Shown: positions 9,954-18,857 of the stretch, piece by piece | How the letters are laid out: the number at the start of each line of letters is the position of its first letter | How positions within the stretch are numbered: position 1 is the stretch's first letter | Source of the DNA: Aureimonas glaciei | GTDB lineage: Bacteria; Pseudomonadota; Alphaproteobacteria; Rhizobiales; Rhizobiaceae | Direction of reading: 5' to 3' | Assembly: GCF_014643375.1 (NCBI RefSeq) | Contig: NZ_BMJJ01000002.1 | Coordinates: 248,345 to 312,344, forward strand | DNA: 64,000 bases | Translations under genes and position numbers: made by a program | Notes under the pieces: model-generated | The model's input: the letters and a program-made list of their open reading frames with translations, nothing else | Database searches by the model: none | Told to the model about the DNA's origin: nothing

Positions 9954-10223
9954 ATGCGGGTGACGGAAAAAGGCCAGGTGACCATCCCCAAGCCGATCCG
10001 CGACAAGCTCGGGATCGGTCCGGGGAGCGAGGTCGCCTTCGTCGAGAGGAACGGCGGCATCGAGATCGTGAAAACTCAGCCGCCGGAAGACCGCGAACGG
10101 TTCAAAAAACAGTTCGAGGCCGAGATCGAACGCATGCGTGGCACCCTCGACACCCGCGGGATGGGCGGAAAGGCTTATGTCGACTGGATGAGGGGGCCGC
10201 GTGAAGACCTCGACGATGCTTGA
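9954..10223 (+). CDS. AbrB/SpoVT-fold antitoxin (VapB-type), module 1
   Basis: An 89-residue protein whose first 45 residues are a swapped-hairpin AbrB domain (VTEKGQVTIPKPIRDKLGI, then PGSEVAFVERNGGIEIVK). The charged tail is the toxin-binding part. It would neutralise the PIN-domain toxin encoded in overlap downstream and, as a dimer, bind the palindrome at 9910-9930. It sits inside the ruv operon between ruvC and ruvA. Confidence 0.88.
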   Translation: MRVTEKGQVTIPKPIRDKLGIGPGSEVAFVERNGGIEIVKTQPPEDRERFKKQFEAEIERMRGTLDTRGMGGKAYVDWMRGPREDLDDA

Positions 10224-10617
10224 TACGAACATCCTGATCGACATGCTGGGAGATGGGCCTGAGTTCGAGGTTTCCGTCGATGCCGTGATCGATGAGTTGA
10301 GGCGGGGCGACGTTGTCCTCAGCGTCGTCGTCTGGGCAGAACTCGCATTCGCCTTCATGGCCGAAGAAGAGCTTTCGAACAGGATCGCTTGGCTTCGCCC
10401 GAGGCGGGAAGATCTGCCGTTCGAGGCTGCCTTTCCGGCCGGCAGAGCCCATGCGCTCTACCGCGGACGGGGAGGGCGCCGAGAGCGGACGCTCCCCGAT
10501 TTTCTGATCGGCGCTCATGCTCTGGTCGCTGGCCACCGTCTCCTGACGCGCGATCCCGCGCTCTACCGCGCCTATTTCCCCGACCTCGAGATCATCTCGC
10601 CGGAGACCCCCACGTGA
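10201..10617 (+). CDS. PIN-domain ribonuclease toxin (VapC-type), module 1
   Basis: A 138-residue PIN protein from the GTG at 10201, which overlaps the antitoxin by 23 bp; an ATG at 10216 (8-bp overlap) is an alternative. All four acidic positions are intact: D8 (MLDTN), E47 (VWAELAF), D100 ([10 protein letters not shown]) and D118 (LLTRDPALY). VapC toxins are Mg-dependent RNases that typically cleave tRNA or rRNA. Its TGA overlaps the ruvA GTG (GTGA, 10614-10617), so ruvA translation should be coupled to it. The coupling means frameshifts in the toxin would also hurt ruvA expression. Confidence 0.88.
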   Translation: MKTSTMLDTNILIDMLGDGPEFEVSVDAVIDELRRGDVVLSVVVWAELAFAFMAEEELSNRIAWLRPRREDLPFEAAFPAGRAHALYRGRGGRRERTLPDFLIGAHALVAGHRLLTRDPALYRAYFPDLEIISPETPT

Positions 10618-11237
10618 TCGGCAAACTGAAGGGCACTGTCGACGAGATCGGCGAGGATCACGTCGTCATCGACGTGCACGGCGTCGGCTATGTCGCCCAT
10701 TGCGGCGCGCGCACGCTCGGCGCCCTGCCGGGGCCGGGCGAGGCGGTGACGCTGTTCATCGAGACCTATGTGCGCGAGGACATGCTGCGGCTCTACGGCT
10801 TCGCCTCGGAGATCGAGCGCGCCTGGTTCCGCCTGCTGCAAAACGTGCAGGGCGTCGGCTCGAAGGTAGCGCTGGCCATTCTCGGCACCTTGTCCACGGG
10901 CGAACTCGCCAGCGCCATCGCGCTGCAGGACAAGGCGATGGTTTCGCGTGCCCCGGGCGTCGGACCCAAGGTCGCGGCGCGCATCGTCATCGAATTGAAG
11001 GACAAGGCGCCGGCCTTCGCTGGAGCCCAGGATGCGCCGTCGATGGGCCTGAAGCGCAATCTCGGCGACGGCCTTGCCCCCGCGGCGATCACCGACGCCG
11101 TCTCGGCGCTGACCAATCTCGGCTATTCCCGCGAACAAGCGGCGACCGCCGTTTCCGCGGCGCTGAAGGGAGCGGGCGAGGATCCGAGTTCGGCGACGCT
11201 GATCCGGCTGGGCCTGAGGGAACTGAGCCGCGGCTGA
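10614..11237 (+). CDS. ruvA: Holliday junction branch migration protein RuvA
   Basis: A 207-residue junction-binding subunit: an OB-fold N-domain ([21 protein letters not shown] type strand), two helix-hairpin-helix motifs ([14 protein letters not shown] and [19 protein letters not shown]) and the RuvB-contacting C-terminal domain ([15 protein letters not shown]). The GTG at 10614 gives the exact conserved N-terminus and overlaps the stop of the preceding toxin gene by 4 bp. A second TA module begins 57 bp downstream, before ruvB. Confidence 0.95.
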   Translation: MIGKLKGTVDEIGEDHVVIDVHGVGYVAHCGARTLGALPGPGEAVTLFIETYVREDMLRLYGFASEIERAWFRLLQNVQGVGSKVALAILGTLSTGELASAIALQDKAMVSRAPGVGPKVAARIVIELKDKAPAFAGAQDAPSMGLKRNLGDGLAPAAITDAVSALTNLGYSREQAATAVSAALKGAGEDPSSATLIRLGLRELSRG

Positions 11238-11257
11238 GTTGTGCATCCTGGCGTTAT

Positions 11258-11283
11258 TCCTTACTTTTAGGAGCGTGTAAGGA
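11258..11283. promoter_or_regulatory. Inverted repeat, likely VapB2 operator
   Basis: TCCTTAC (11258-11264) and GTAAGGA (11277-11283) are perfectly complementary, with a 12-nt spacer, in the 57-bp gap between ruvA and the second antitoxin. The right arm also contains the AAGGA that could serve as ribosome binding site, so repressor binding and initiation may overlap. Confidence 0.55.
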
Positions 11284-11294
11284 CGAGGTTGGAC

Positions 11295-11558
11295 ATGGCG
11301 ATCGCGACAATCACATCCAAGGGACAAGTGACGCTTCCAAAGGCGCTGCGCGAACGGCTGCAGCTGAAGGCGGGCGACCAGATCGATTTCGTCGAGGTGA
11401 ACGGAAATGTCGTCCTGAGACCCCGTCATGTCCGGGCTCTCGATCTGATCGGCATTCTCAAGCCCGTCGGCGACCAACCGGTTTCGCTCGACGCCATGGA
11501 TGCGGCGATTGGAGAGGCCGTCGTGCACAGATACGAGCGTTCGCTTGATCGGGATTGA
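11295..11558 (+). CDS. AbrB-fold antitoxin (VapB-type), module 2
   Basis: An 87-residue antitoxin with an AbrB domain in residues 1-45 (IATITSKGQVTLPKALRERL, KAGDQIDFVEVNGNVVLRP). It differs enough from the module 1 antitoxin that the two modules are not a recent tandem duplication. The ATG at 11295 follows GAGGTTGG; a TTG at 11289 is in frame. It overlaps the PIN-toxin reading frame downstream. Confidence 0.87.
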   Translation: MAIATITSKGQVTLPKALRERLQLKAGDQIDFVEVNGNVVLRPRHVRALDLIGILKPVGDQPVSLDAMDAAIGEAVVHRYERSLDRD

Positions 11559-11946
11559 CACCAATGTGCTGGTCCGCCTCCTCGTCGGCGATGATGTGGC
11601 GCAGTTGGAGACGGTTCGGGCCATTCTCGCCAGCCAGGAAGGCAGGCCGATCATGATCAATCTCCTTGTCCTGACGAAGGCGGTCTGGGTTCTTGGCAAG
11701 CTGAAGCGGCCCACCGCTCCCACCATCCCCGAGGTGGTGGAGATGCTCCTCGCCTCGCCGGATTTTCTGTTGGAAGCCCGCGACGACGTCGTCCGGGCGC
11801 TTGAGGCGGCCGGAGCCGCCAAGTGCGATCTTGCCGACGCCCTTATCGCCTGTCGCAACCGCAGCCTCGGCTGTGACACCACCGTAACTTTCGACCATGC
11901 CGCCAGCCGGCTTGCCGATGCGACCATAGCGACCGAATTCTCATGA
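11545..11946 (+). CDS. PIN-domain protein (VapC-type), module 2, with a changed active-site residue
   Basis: About 133 residues from a TTG at 11545 ([13 protein letters not shown]); an ATG at 11500 would add 15 residues and deepen the overlap with the antitoxin. The PIN core keeps D5, D95/D98 ([13 protein letters not shown]) and D117 (VTFDHAA). In the second acidic position, where this subfamily has a glutamate before VWVL, the sequence reads LTKAVWVL with lysine (K45, AAG instead of GAG). PIN RNases normally need that glutamate for metal binding, so the toxin may be weak or inactive. Its TGA overlaps the ruvB ATG by 4 bp. Confidence 0.83.
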   Translation: MIGIDTNVLVRLLVGDDVAQLETVRAILASQEGRPIMINLLVLTKAVWVLGKLKRPTAPTIPEVVEMLLASPDFLLEARDDVVRALEAAGAAKCDLADALIACRNRSLGCDTTVTFDHAASRLADATIATEFS

Positions 11947-12992
11947 CCGGCCCCACCCGCCTTCTCGACCCCGACGCCCGCGGCGAGGACCTCGATACGA
12001 CGCTGCGCCCGCAGCGGCTCGACGATTTCGTCGGCCAGGCCGCGGCGCGCGCCAATCTGAAGGTGTTCATCGAGGCGGCGAAGGGCCGGGGCGAGGCGCT
12101 CGACCATGTGCTCTTCGTCGGCCCGCCCGGCCTCGGCAAGACGACGCTGGCGCAGATCATGGCCAAGGAGCTCGGCGTCAATTTCCGCTCGACCTCCGGC
12201 CCGGTGATCGCCAAGGCCGGCGATCTCGCCGCGCTCCTCACCAATCTCGAAGACCGTGACGTCCTCTTCATCGACGAGATCCACCGGCTGAACCCGGCGG
12301 TGGAGGAGATCCTCTATCCCGCCATGGAGGATTTCCAGCTCGACCTCATCATCGGCGAGGGTCCGGCCGCGCGCTCGGTGAAGATCGACCTGGCAAAATT
12401 CACCCTCGTCGCCGCGACCACCCGAGTCGGCCTGCTGACGACGCCGCTGCGCGACCGTTTTGGCATCCCGGTCCGTCTGAACTTCTACACCGTCGAGGAG
12501 CTTGAGCTGATCGTGCGGCGCGGCGCCCGCATCATGGGCCTGCCTCTGTCGGAGGAGGGGGGCCGCGAGATCGCCCGGCGGTCCCGGGGGACCCCGCGCA
12601 TCGCCGGCCGGCTCCTTCGACGCGTCCGCGATTTCGCCGACGTCGCGTCCGTCACCCTCGTCGACCGCCGCATCGCCGACGAGGCGCTGACGCGGCTCGA
12701 GGTCGACAGCCTCGGCCTCGACCAGCTCGACCGGCGCTATCTCGACCTCATCTCGCTCAACTTCGGCGGCGGTCCGGTCGGCATCGAGACCATCGCCGCC
12801 GCCCTGTCGGAGCCGCGCGACGCCATCGAGGACATCGTCGAGCCCTATCTCCTGCAGCAGGGTTTCCTGCAGCGCACGCCGCGCGGCCGGGTGCTCACCG
12901 CCCACGCCTTCCGCCACATCGGCCTCGCCGTGCCGCAGGGCTGGCAGGGGGCGCAGGCCACCCTGTTCGAGGACGCGCCCGACCTCGAGTAA
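11943..12992 (+). CDS. ruvB: Holliday junction branch migration ATPase RuvB
   Basis: A 349-residue AAA+ motor that pumps DNA through RuvA-bound junctions. Walker [10 protein letters not shown] is near residue 60, Walker B LFIDEIHR near 109, sensor 1 in AATTRVGLL, the arginine finger region TTPLRDRFG, and the winged-helix C-domain with [17 protein letters not shown]. The ATG at 11943 overlaps the second toxin's stop. It is the last gene of the interrupted ruv operon; a hairpin follows. Confidence 0.96.
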   Translation: MTGPTRLLDPDARGEDLDTTLRPQRLDDFVGQAAARANLKVFIEAAKGRGEALDHVLFVGPPGLGKTTLAQIMAKELGVNFRSTSGPVIAKAGDLAALLTNLEDRDVLFIDEIHRLNPAVEEILYPAMEDFQLDLIIGEGPAARSVKIDLAKFTLVAATTRVGLLTTPLRDRFGIPVRLNFYTVEELELIVRRGARIMGLPLSEEGGREIARRSRGTPRIAGRLLRRVRDFADVASVTLVDRRIADEALTRLEVDSLGLDQLDRRYLDLISLNFGGGPVGIETIAAALSEPRDAIEDIVEPYLLQQGFLQRTPRGRVLTAHAFRHIGLAVPQGWQGAQATLFEDAPDLE

Positions 12993-12996
12993 TGAA

Positions 12997-13034
12997 ACGC
13001 AAAGGCCGCGCCCTTGGCGGAACGCGGCTTGCGT
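12997..13034 (+). terminator. Hairpin after ruvB
   Basis: ACGCAAAGGCCGCG (12997-13010) can pair with CGCGGCTTGCGT (13023-13034), one bulged base, immediately after the ruvB stop. There is no U-tract, so it may be a weak or Rho-assisted terminator. Confidence 0.45.
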
Positions 13035-13075
13035 AGAGGGTGAATCGGCTGCCGGCGAGCTGCCATCGCTGATCT

Positions 13076-13210
13076 CGTCATCCCGGCCTTGAGCCGGGAT
13101 CCATTCCTCTGCGGCAAGGCGCTCGATCCGTCCCGAAGGGGCGGGAATGTCCGCCCTCAGCCGGCGTGTTGGACGGTTTGGAAGGATCCCGGCTCAAGCC
13201 CGGGATGACG
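13076..13210. repeat. Palindromic intergenic repeat (REP/MITE-like)
   Basis: Two 27-nt arms, 13076-13102 (CGTCATCCCGG...GGGATCC) and 13184-13210 (GGATCCC...CCGGGATGACG), are inverted copies matching at 26 of 27 positions around an 81-nt centre. The CGTCATCCCGG-type end is the well-known terminal sequence of dispersed repeats scattered through alphaproteobacterial intergenic regions. It sits between ruvB and the convergent phytase-like gene and can fold into a long cruciform. Confidence 0.75.
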
Positions 13211-13278
13211 AAACTGAAAGGATGAGGTCCGCGGCGGGACGATAAGGCACAGGCCTCGCCGCCCCGCCCCGAACCCCA

Positions 13279-15483
13279 TCACTTCGCCAGCGAAGCCGCC
13301 TTTTCCTCGGTCTTGCCGACCTGGAAGAACAGCGTCTCCCCCGAGGAGTCGTCGACGCCGTCATTGTCGGTGACGATGGTCATCATGCCGTCGGCGTCGA
13401 TGGCGAGGCCCTCGACCTTGTCGACGACGTAGCCGTTCGTCGCCGATTTCAGCTCGGGCAGGAGGTCGCGCACCAGTTCCTTCTTCACCACCGGCAGGGC
13501 ACCGCCGAGTGGGGCGGGCTGGAGGTCGGCGATGGCGACGCGGGTGATCGACTTCAGCTGGGCGGTCTCGCCGATGCCGTTGTCGCGCTCGATGAGGTAG
13601 ACGTGGTCGCCGTGGGCGGTGATCTCCGAGAGGCCGGTCCACATGCCCTCTTGCGGCGCGTCGAGCGGGTAGAGCACGGCACCCCAGCTCTTGGCGGCCG
13701 GGTCGTAGGAGACCAGCTTGGTCTGGTTCTTTGGGTCGTTCTTCCACGGCCGCTGGATGGCGAGCCAGACCTTGCCGTCGACCAGGGTCACGCCTTCGGT
13801 GCCGAAGCGGGTCTCGCCCTCGAGCAGCTCCTTCGGGAAGGCGATCTCCTCGGCGATGGCGCCCTTGGCGTCGACGTGCAGCAGGGCATGCGGCACTTCC
13901 TTCTCGGTATTGCCCTCGCTGCCCAGCCAGAAGCCGCCCTCGCCGTCGAGCGCGATGCCTTCGAGGTCGAGCTTCTTGGCGGCCTTGCCGTCGCGGGTGA
14001 CGGTCATCGCCGCGGTGATCTTGGCGGGCTTGGCCGAGGCGTCGACGGTGAAGATGCTCGGCGCGGCCGAATAGAAGGAGTCGCTGATGGCGTAGAACTG
14101 GTTCGGCTCGGCCGCGGCGACGAGGCCGGACAGCGCGCCGAAGCCGAGAACCTTGCCGTCGACGTCCTGGCTGACGATCTGCGGATAGGCAGCCGTGCCC
14201 TCGGCGCGCTCGTAGAGCATGACATGCGAGCGAGCGGCGCCGTCCTCGACGAGGTCGCTCTCATTGGCGGTGACGAGGAGATTGCGCGACGCGATCGTGA
14301 CCGCGCCTTCCGGCGCGATGCCCGAGGGCAGGATCTGCGTCAGCACGGGTTCCGCACCGGTATCCTCGTAGACGCCGACGACAGAAGCCCGCTCGGCCAG
14401 GACGAAGAGGTAGTCCTTGCCGCCGAAGTTGCCGGTCGCCAGACCCTCCGGCTCGACGCCCTTCTTGTCGGCGCGCTTGTCGGGGAAATGGCCGAGGCGG
14501 GCGACGGCCAGCTCGAAGGAGGCACCGGACTCGTAGGAGACGCTGCCGTCGCGGTTGAAGATGGTGAACGAGCGCGTGCCGCCGTTCCAGTCGCCCTCAT
14601 TGGCGACGGCGATGCGGTCGCCCTTCAGCCATTTCACCGTGTCGGGCTCGCGCGGCCGCGCCTCGACGGAACCGGAGAAGTCGAGCTTGCCGTCCTTCTC
14701 CGTGTCGACGCCGTCAATCGCGAGGCTGCCGGCGGAGAAGTGCGAGGTCACCGTGCCGGTCTTGCCGTCGACGATGACGATGTGGTTGTTTTCCTGCAGC
14801 GAGACGACGATCTCGCCGGCTTGGTTGATGTCGACGAATTCCGGCTCGGGATCCTCGGGCGAGATCTCGGCAAGGCCGGTCATCTCGATCTTCTTCAGGC
14901 CGGCGCAGTCCGGCGTGCCGTCGGCGGCCAGCGGCACGGTGACGAGGAAGCCCGCCGGCATCTGCGGCAGGGCGCCGTCGTTCAACTCCTCGTCGCGCTC
15001 GTTCTCGATGGCGATGGCGGCAAAACTGCCGTCGGGCGCGACGGCGACCGAATCCGGCTGGCCGCCGAGCTCGCAGACCGGACTCTGTTCCCGCGTGGCG
15101 AGGTCGACGGCGCCGAGTTCGCCGGACGGATCGGCCTTGGTCTCGGAGGTGCGGAAGCCGACCAGCGCCTTGGTGCCGGCAAAGGCAACCGAGGTCGGCT
15201 CACCGTCGAACTTGATATAGCCGCCGGCCTTCGGCGCTTTCGGGTCGGTGATGTCGATGAAGCCGATGCCGCCGTGCGGGCTGTCGGAATAGACCAGCGT
15301 CATGCCGTCCTTCGAGGCCGAGATGATCTCCGAGGAGGTCTCCGCCTTGGGGTCGGCGCCTTCCGGCAGGTTCGAGGCGACCGGGAAGGAGGCGATGCGG
15401 TTGAAAACAGGCTCTGCGACGGCGGCCAGCGAGGTCGATGCCAGGAGCAGGGCGGCAAGCGAGGCGGTTTTCGGGAAGGTCAT
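13279..15483 (-). CDS. Exported esterase-like activity of phytase family protein
   Basis: A 734-residue protein with a signal peptide (hydrophobic SLAALLLASTSLAAVA, cleavage near residue 22). The N-terminal half looks like a beta-propeller of the alkaline-phosphatase-associated type: GSLAIDGVDTEKDGKLDFSG and a conserved KWLKGDRIAVANEGDW. The C-terminal half has phytase-like propeller features: PNQFYAISDS, DLEGIALDGEGGFWLGSEGN and ERDNGIGETAQ. It is probably periplasmic; the substrate is unknown. The ATG at 15483 is chosen because the signal begins there; the longer frame adds 14 residues. The protein is acidic and rich in aspartate, consistent with metal binding. Confidence 0.78.
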   Translation of the reverse strand: MTFPKTASLAALLLASTSLAAVAEPVFNRIASFPVASNLPEGADPKAETSSEIISASKDGMTLVYSDSPHGGIGFIDITDPKAPKAGGYIKFDGEPTSVAFAGTKALVGFRTSETKADPSGELGAVDLATREQSPVCELGGQPDSVAVAPDGSFAAIAIENERDEELNDGALPQMPAGFLVTVPLAADGTPDCAGLKKIEMTGLAEISPEDPEPEFVDINQAGEIVVSLQENNHIVIVDGKTGTVTSHFSAGSLAIDGVDTEKDGKLDFSGSVEARPREPDTVKWLKGDRIAVANEGDWNGGTRSFTIFNRDGSVSYESGASFELAVARLGHFPDKRADKKGVEPEGLATGNFGGKDYLFVLAERASVVGVYEDTGAEPVLTQILPSGIAPEGAVTIASRNLLVTANESDLVEDGAARSHVMLYERAEGTAAYPQIVSQDVDGKVLGFGALSGLVAAAEPNQFYAISDSFYSAAPSIFTVDASAKPAKITAAMTVTRDGKAAKKLDLEGIALDGEGGFWLGSEGNTEKEVPHALLHVDAKGAIAEEIAFPKELLEGETRFGTEGVTLVDGKVWLAIQRPWKNDPKNQTKLVSYDPAAKSWGAVLYPLDAPQEGMWTGLSEITAHGDHVYLIERDNGIGETAQLKSITRVAIADLQPAPLGGALPVVKKELVRDLLPELKSATNGYVVDKVEGLAIDADGMMTIVTDNDGVDDSSGETLFFQVGKTEEKAASLAK

Positions 15484-15617
15484 CGGATCTCTCGGACTGG
15501 AGGGCGGATCGGGTTTCCTAACCACTGCCAGGTGACAGCCGGATGACAGGTCCGGCCCCCGACAAGGCCGCTCCCTGACAAAGCCGGCCCCTGACGAAGC
15601 CGCCCCATGACAAAGCC

Positions 15618-16091
15618 ATGGTGATCGCCTATGGCCGCGCGATGAACGATCTTCTCTCCGGCTGGCTCACCGATGACGGCCATTGCCTCGACGTGCGCGT
15701 CTATTTCGAGGACACGGACTTTTCCGGCGTCGTCTACCACGCCCGCTATCTGCATTTCCTGGAACGGGGCCGCACCGATTTCCTGCGCCTGAAGGGCATC
15801 GGTCACCGCGAATTGGCCGAGGGTGCCTATGGCGAACCGATGGCCTTCGCGGTCCGGCAGATGGGGATCGAATTCCTCCGGCCGGCGCGGATCGATGACG
15901 TGCTGCGGGTCGAGACGCGGACCCATCTCCTCGGCGGCGCCCGCATCGTCCTCGACCAGAAGATCCTGCGCGGCGACGAGGTGTTGATCGAGGCGAGGGT
16001 GAAGGTCGCGGTGATTTCGCCGGACGGCCGTCCCCGCCGAATGCCGGAAGCGGTGTCGGCCATCCTCGGCGCACCGGCGCCTTCTCCCTGA
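15618..16091 (+). CDS. ybgC: YbgC-family acyl-CoA thioesterase of the Tol-Pal operon
   Basis: A 157-residue hot-dog-fold thioesterase with the 4-hydroxybenzoyl-CoA thioesterase signature [17 protein letters not shown], in which the aspartate after E-D-T is catalytic. YbgC precedes tolQ in most proteobacteria and hydrolyses short-chain acyl-CoA or acyl carriers linked to phospholipid metabolism. The start is uncertain between 15618 and an ATG at 15642; neither has a strong ribosome binding site. Confidence 0.9.
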   Translation: MVIAYGRAMNDLLSGWLTDDGHCLDVRVYFEDTDFSGVVYHARYLHFLERGRTDFLRLKGIGHRELAEGAYGEPMAFAVRQMGIEFLRPARIDDVLRVETRTHLLGGARIVLDQKILRGDEVLIEARVKVAVISPDGRPRRMPEAVSAILGAPAPSP

Positions 16092-16346
16092 ACGGCAGCG
16101 CAGCATCGCGTCAACGAATGCTTAAGGTTAATCCTGTTTGGATGCAGGTGCCTAGGGTCACCCCGGCGCTGCATGCCATTCTTTCGCTTGATTCAAATTG
16201 TGTAGAACGGTTGGGGTCATCGGCAGCACAGAGCATGAAGAGCGCGAAGGCGGTTCGATCGCCCCGACGGGATGATCGGGCATGTCCCCTTTTGCATGTG
16301 CGAACAGCCTGCCCGGTCCGGGCGTCGAGATTCGAGGATCTAGGAA

Positions 16347-17063
16347 ATGAACGAGGTCGCCCAGAGCGCTCTTGCCGCACCCGAAGCGACGGTTTCGCTC
16401 TGGCATCTGTTCTGGCAGGCCGGCTTCATCGTCAAGGCCGTCATGCTCGGCCTTCTCGGCGCGTCCGTCTGGACCTGGGCGATCATCATCGACAAGTCGA
16501 TGCGCTTCGGGAGCTTCCGTCGCCAGTTGAACACGTTCGAGAACAATTTCTGGTCCGGCCAGTCGCTCGAAGAGCTTTACCAGTCGCTCTCGGAGAAGAA
16601 GACCACCGGCATGGGCGCGCTCTTCGTCGCCGCCATGCGCGAATGGAAGAAATCCTTCGAGAAGGGCGCGCGTTCGCCGATCGGCCTGCACACCCGCATC
16701 GAGAAGGCGCTCGACGTGACGCTGGCCCGCGAGATGGACGGGCTGGAATCGCGCCTCGGCTTTCTCGCCACCATCGGCTCGGCCGCGCCCTTCATCGGGC
16801 TGTTCGGCACCGTCGTCGGCATCATGACCTCGTTCCAGGCGATCGCCGCCTCCAAGCAGACCAATCTCGCCGTCGTCGCGCCGGGTATCGCCGAAGCGCT
16901 TCTGGCCACCGCCATCGGCCTCGTCGCCGCCATCCCCGCGGTCATCGCCTACAACAAGCTCTCCGGCGATGCGAGCAAGCTCGGCATGCGGCTCGAGGCC
17001 TTCGCCGACGAGTTTTCCGCCATCCTGTCGCGCCAGATCGACGAGCGCACCCCGGCACGCTGA
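16347..17063 (+). CDS. tolQ: Tol-Pal system protein TolQ
   Basis: A 238-residue inner-membrane protein of the MotA/TolQ/ExbB family with three hydrophobic segments (about 26-46, 142-165 and 182-205). Conserved blocks include [21 protein letters not shown] and [17 protein letters not shown]. With TolR it forms the proton channel that energises TolA for outer-membrane constriction at division. The ATG at 16347 follows a GGA in GATCTAGGAA. A 255-bp gap after ybgC probably holds its own promoter. Confidence 0.95.
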   Translation: MNEVAQSALAAPEATVSLWHLFWQAGFIVKAVMLGLLGASVWTWAIIIDKSMRFGSFRRQLNTFENNFWSGQSLEELYQSLSEKKTTGMGALFVAAMREWKKSFEKGARSPIGLHTRIEKALDVTLAREMDGLESRLGFLATIGSAAPFIGLFGTVVGIMTSFQAIAASKQTNLAVVAPGIAEALLATAIGLVAAIPAVIAYNKLSGDASKLGMRLEAFADEFSAILSRQIDERTPAR

Positions 17064-17150
17064 CCCTGCCGGACGCATGAGGCGCCCCATCGGGCGCTGC
17101 ACAGACCCTTTTCGGAGCGCTGATGCTTCGAGAGCCAAGGAGCCGATCAT

Positions 17151-17600
17151 ATGGGCATGTCCACAGGCGGAGCAGCATCGGGCGGTTCGCGCCGGCGCCG
17201 GAGCCGCAAGCGGGCACTGATGAGCGAGATTAACGTGACGCCGATGGTCGACGTCATGCTGGTGCTGCTCATCATCTTCATGGTCGCGGCGCCGCTCCTC
17301 ACCGTCGGCGTTCCGCTCGAACTGCCGAAGACCCAGGCCAAGGCGCTCAACGCCGAGACGCAGCCGATCACCGTCGCGGTGAAGTCGGACGGGCAGATCT
17401 ACATCCAGGAGGAGACCTATCCGATCGAGGAACTGGTCGCCAAGCTCACCGAGATCGCCAAGACCGGCTATCAGGAGCGCATCTTCGTGCGCGCCGACCG
17501 CTCGGTCGACTACGGCACGGTGATGCAGGTGATGTCGCGCATCTCGCTCGCCGGATTCACCAATATCGGTCTGGTGACCGATCAAGAAACGACGAGCTGA
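17151..17600 (+). CDS. tolR: Tol-Pal system protein TolR
   Basis: A 149-residue ExbD/TolR protein: a basic cytosolic N-terminus (GGSRRRRSRKRALM), one membrane helix carrying the essential aspartate in TPMVDVMLVLLIIFMV, and a periplasmic domain ending in GFTNIGLVTD. It is the proton-responsive stator partner of TolQ. It begins 87 bp after tolQ and is followed after 9 bp by tolA. Confidence 0.95.
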   Translation: MGMSTGGAASGGSRRRRSRKRALMSEINVTPMVDVMLVLLIIFMVAAPLLTVGVPLELPKTQAKALNAETQPITVAVKSDGQIYIQEETYPIEELVAKLTEIAKTGYQERIFVRADRSVDYGTVMQVMSRISLAGFTNIGLVTDQETTS

Positions 17601-17609
17601 TCGGCTGAC

Positions 17610-18749
17610 ATGAAGTCCGGCGTCGCCACCTCCGCTGTCCTGCATGTCGCGGCCCTGACTCTGGGTCTGTGGTCGTCGTCTGCGCCGCCGGCGTTCGACA
17701 CGACCTATGCCGAGGCCCTGCCTGTCGAGATCGTGATGTCCGACAGCTTCGAGGGCGTGAAGGGCGAGAAGACCGCGCCGATCACCGAGGCGCCGGCGCC
17801 GACCCCGACGCAACGTCCTGAGACCCTGCCGATGCCGGCGGAAAATGTCGGCGACAACGAAACCGACCTCGCGACGCCGCCGACGCCGGACAAGACGAAC
17901 AATAAGACGCCGCAGACGGGCGCGCCGAAGCCGGCGGCCCGCCCCGAGGTGAAGCCGGTCGAAGCGCCCGAAGTCGCGGACACCCCGCCGCCGCCCCCGC
18001 CGCCTGAGCCGACGCCTGAACCCACGCCGCCGCCGCCGGAGCCGACCCCGGCCAAGGCCGAGGCGCCCGAAGAGGTGACGCCCGAGATCGACCCGCTGGC
18101 CGAGATGATCGCCGCCGCCAAGGAAGAGCCGACGCCCGATCCGGAGCCGAAGCCCGACCCGGCCCCGGCCCATGTTCCGGTGCCGCAGACCAAGCCCCGT
18201 CCGCCGGCGCCGGTGAAGGTCGCCGAGACCAAGCCCGCGGAAGCCAAGCCGGCACCGGCGAAGGAATCGAAGGCGCAGAAGGCCGACAAGCCCGCGGACG
18301 AGGACTCCGATGCGCCGTCCGATTTCGAAGCGATGGCGGCGGCGGCGATCAACAAGCAGAAGGCCGCCGGCGGCGGTGCCAAGCGCTCGAACCAGCAGGC
18401 TTCGCTCGGCAGCGAGCGCACGACCGGCACGAAGCTCTCGCGCAGCCAGCTCGGCGAGATCCAGGGTCTTCTGAACGATCAGATGCGGCGCTGCTACTCT
18501 GTGCCGGGTGGCGGCACCGACGGCGACGACATGAAGGTCTCGATCCGCATCCAGTTCGATCCCTCGGGCGCCATCGTCGGCGCGCCGGACATCGTGGCCG
18601 GCGGCGGCGGCTCGGGCGCGGCACGGATCGCGGCGGAGGCGGCGGTGCGCGCGATCAGGCGCTGTGCCCCCTTCAACCTGCCGGCGGAAATGTATGCCGG
18701 CGGCTGGGAGGACACGACCCTTAATTTCGACCCGAGCGCCATGTACTGA
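17610..18749 (+). CDS. tolA: TolA-like cell envelope integrity protein
   Basis: A 379-residue protein with one N-terminal membrane helix (about residues 6-24), a long Pro/Ala/Glu/Lys-rich periplasmic stalk (about 50-230, many PEP/PTP units) and a small C-terminal domain (about 270-379) with RSQLGEIQGLLNDQMRRCY and AAEAAVRAIRRCAPFNLP. The stalk spans the periplasm and the C-domain contacts TolB/Pal. Assignment rests on architecture and operon position, since TolA stalks diverge quickly. Confidence 0.88.
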   Translation: MKSGVATSAVLHVAALTLGLWSSSAPPAFDTTYAEALPVEIVMSDSFEGVKGEKTAPITEAPAPTPTQRPETLPMPAENVGDNETDLATPPTPDKTNNKTPQTGAPKPAARPEVKPVEAPEVADTPPPPPPPEPTPEPTPPPPEPTPAKAEAPEEVTPEIDPLAEMIAAAKEEPTPDPEPKPDPAPAHVPVPQTKPRPPAPVKVAETKPAEAKPAPAKESKAQKADKPADEDSDAPSDFEAMAAAAINKQKAAGGGAKRSNQQASLGSERTTGTKLSRSQLGEIQGLLNDQMRRCYSVPGGGTDGDDMKVSIRIQFDPSGAIVGAPDIVAGGGGSGAARIAAEAAVRAIRRCAPFNLPAEMYAGGWEDTTLNFDPSAMY

Positions 18750-18857
18750 TTTTTCCGATCCATCGCCCCCGCGAGCCAGGGGCAGCCAGCGCGGCTCGGG
18801 CGCCGACATCACGCCCGCCACGCCGCCAGCTTCCTGATTTGCCATGAAGGTCCCGAC

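Noticed and set aside
10572-12917. 781-codon open frame on the minus strand across ruvA-ruvB
   Set aside because: It is antisense to well-identified genes and rich in Arg/Asp/Gly typical of GC-rich shadow frames.
16158-18845. 895-codon open frame on the minus strand across tolQ-tolA
   Set aside because: Arg/Gly-rich antisense of the Tol operon with no domain-like pattern.
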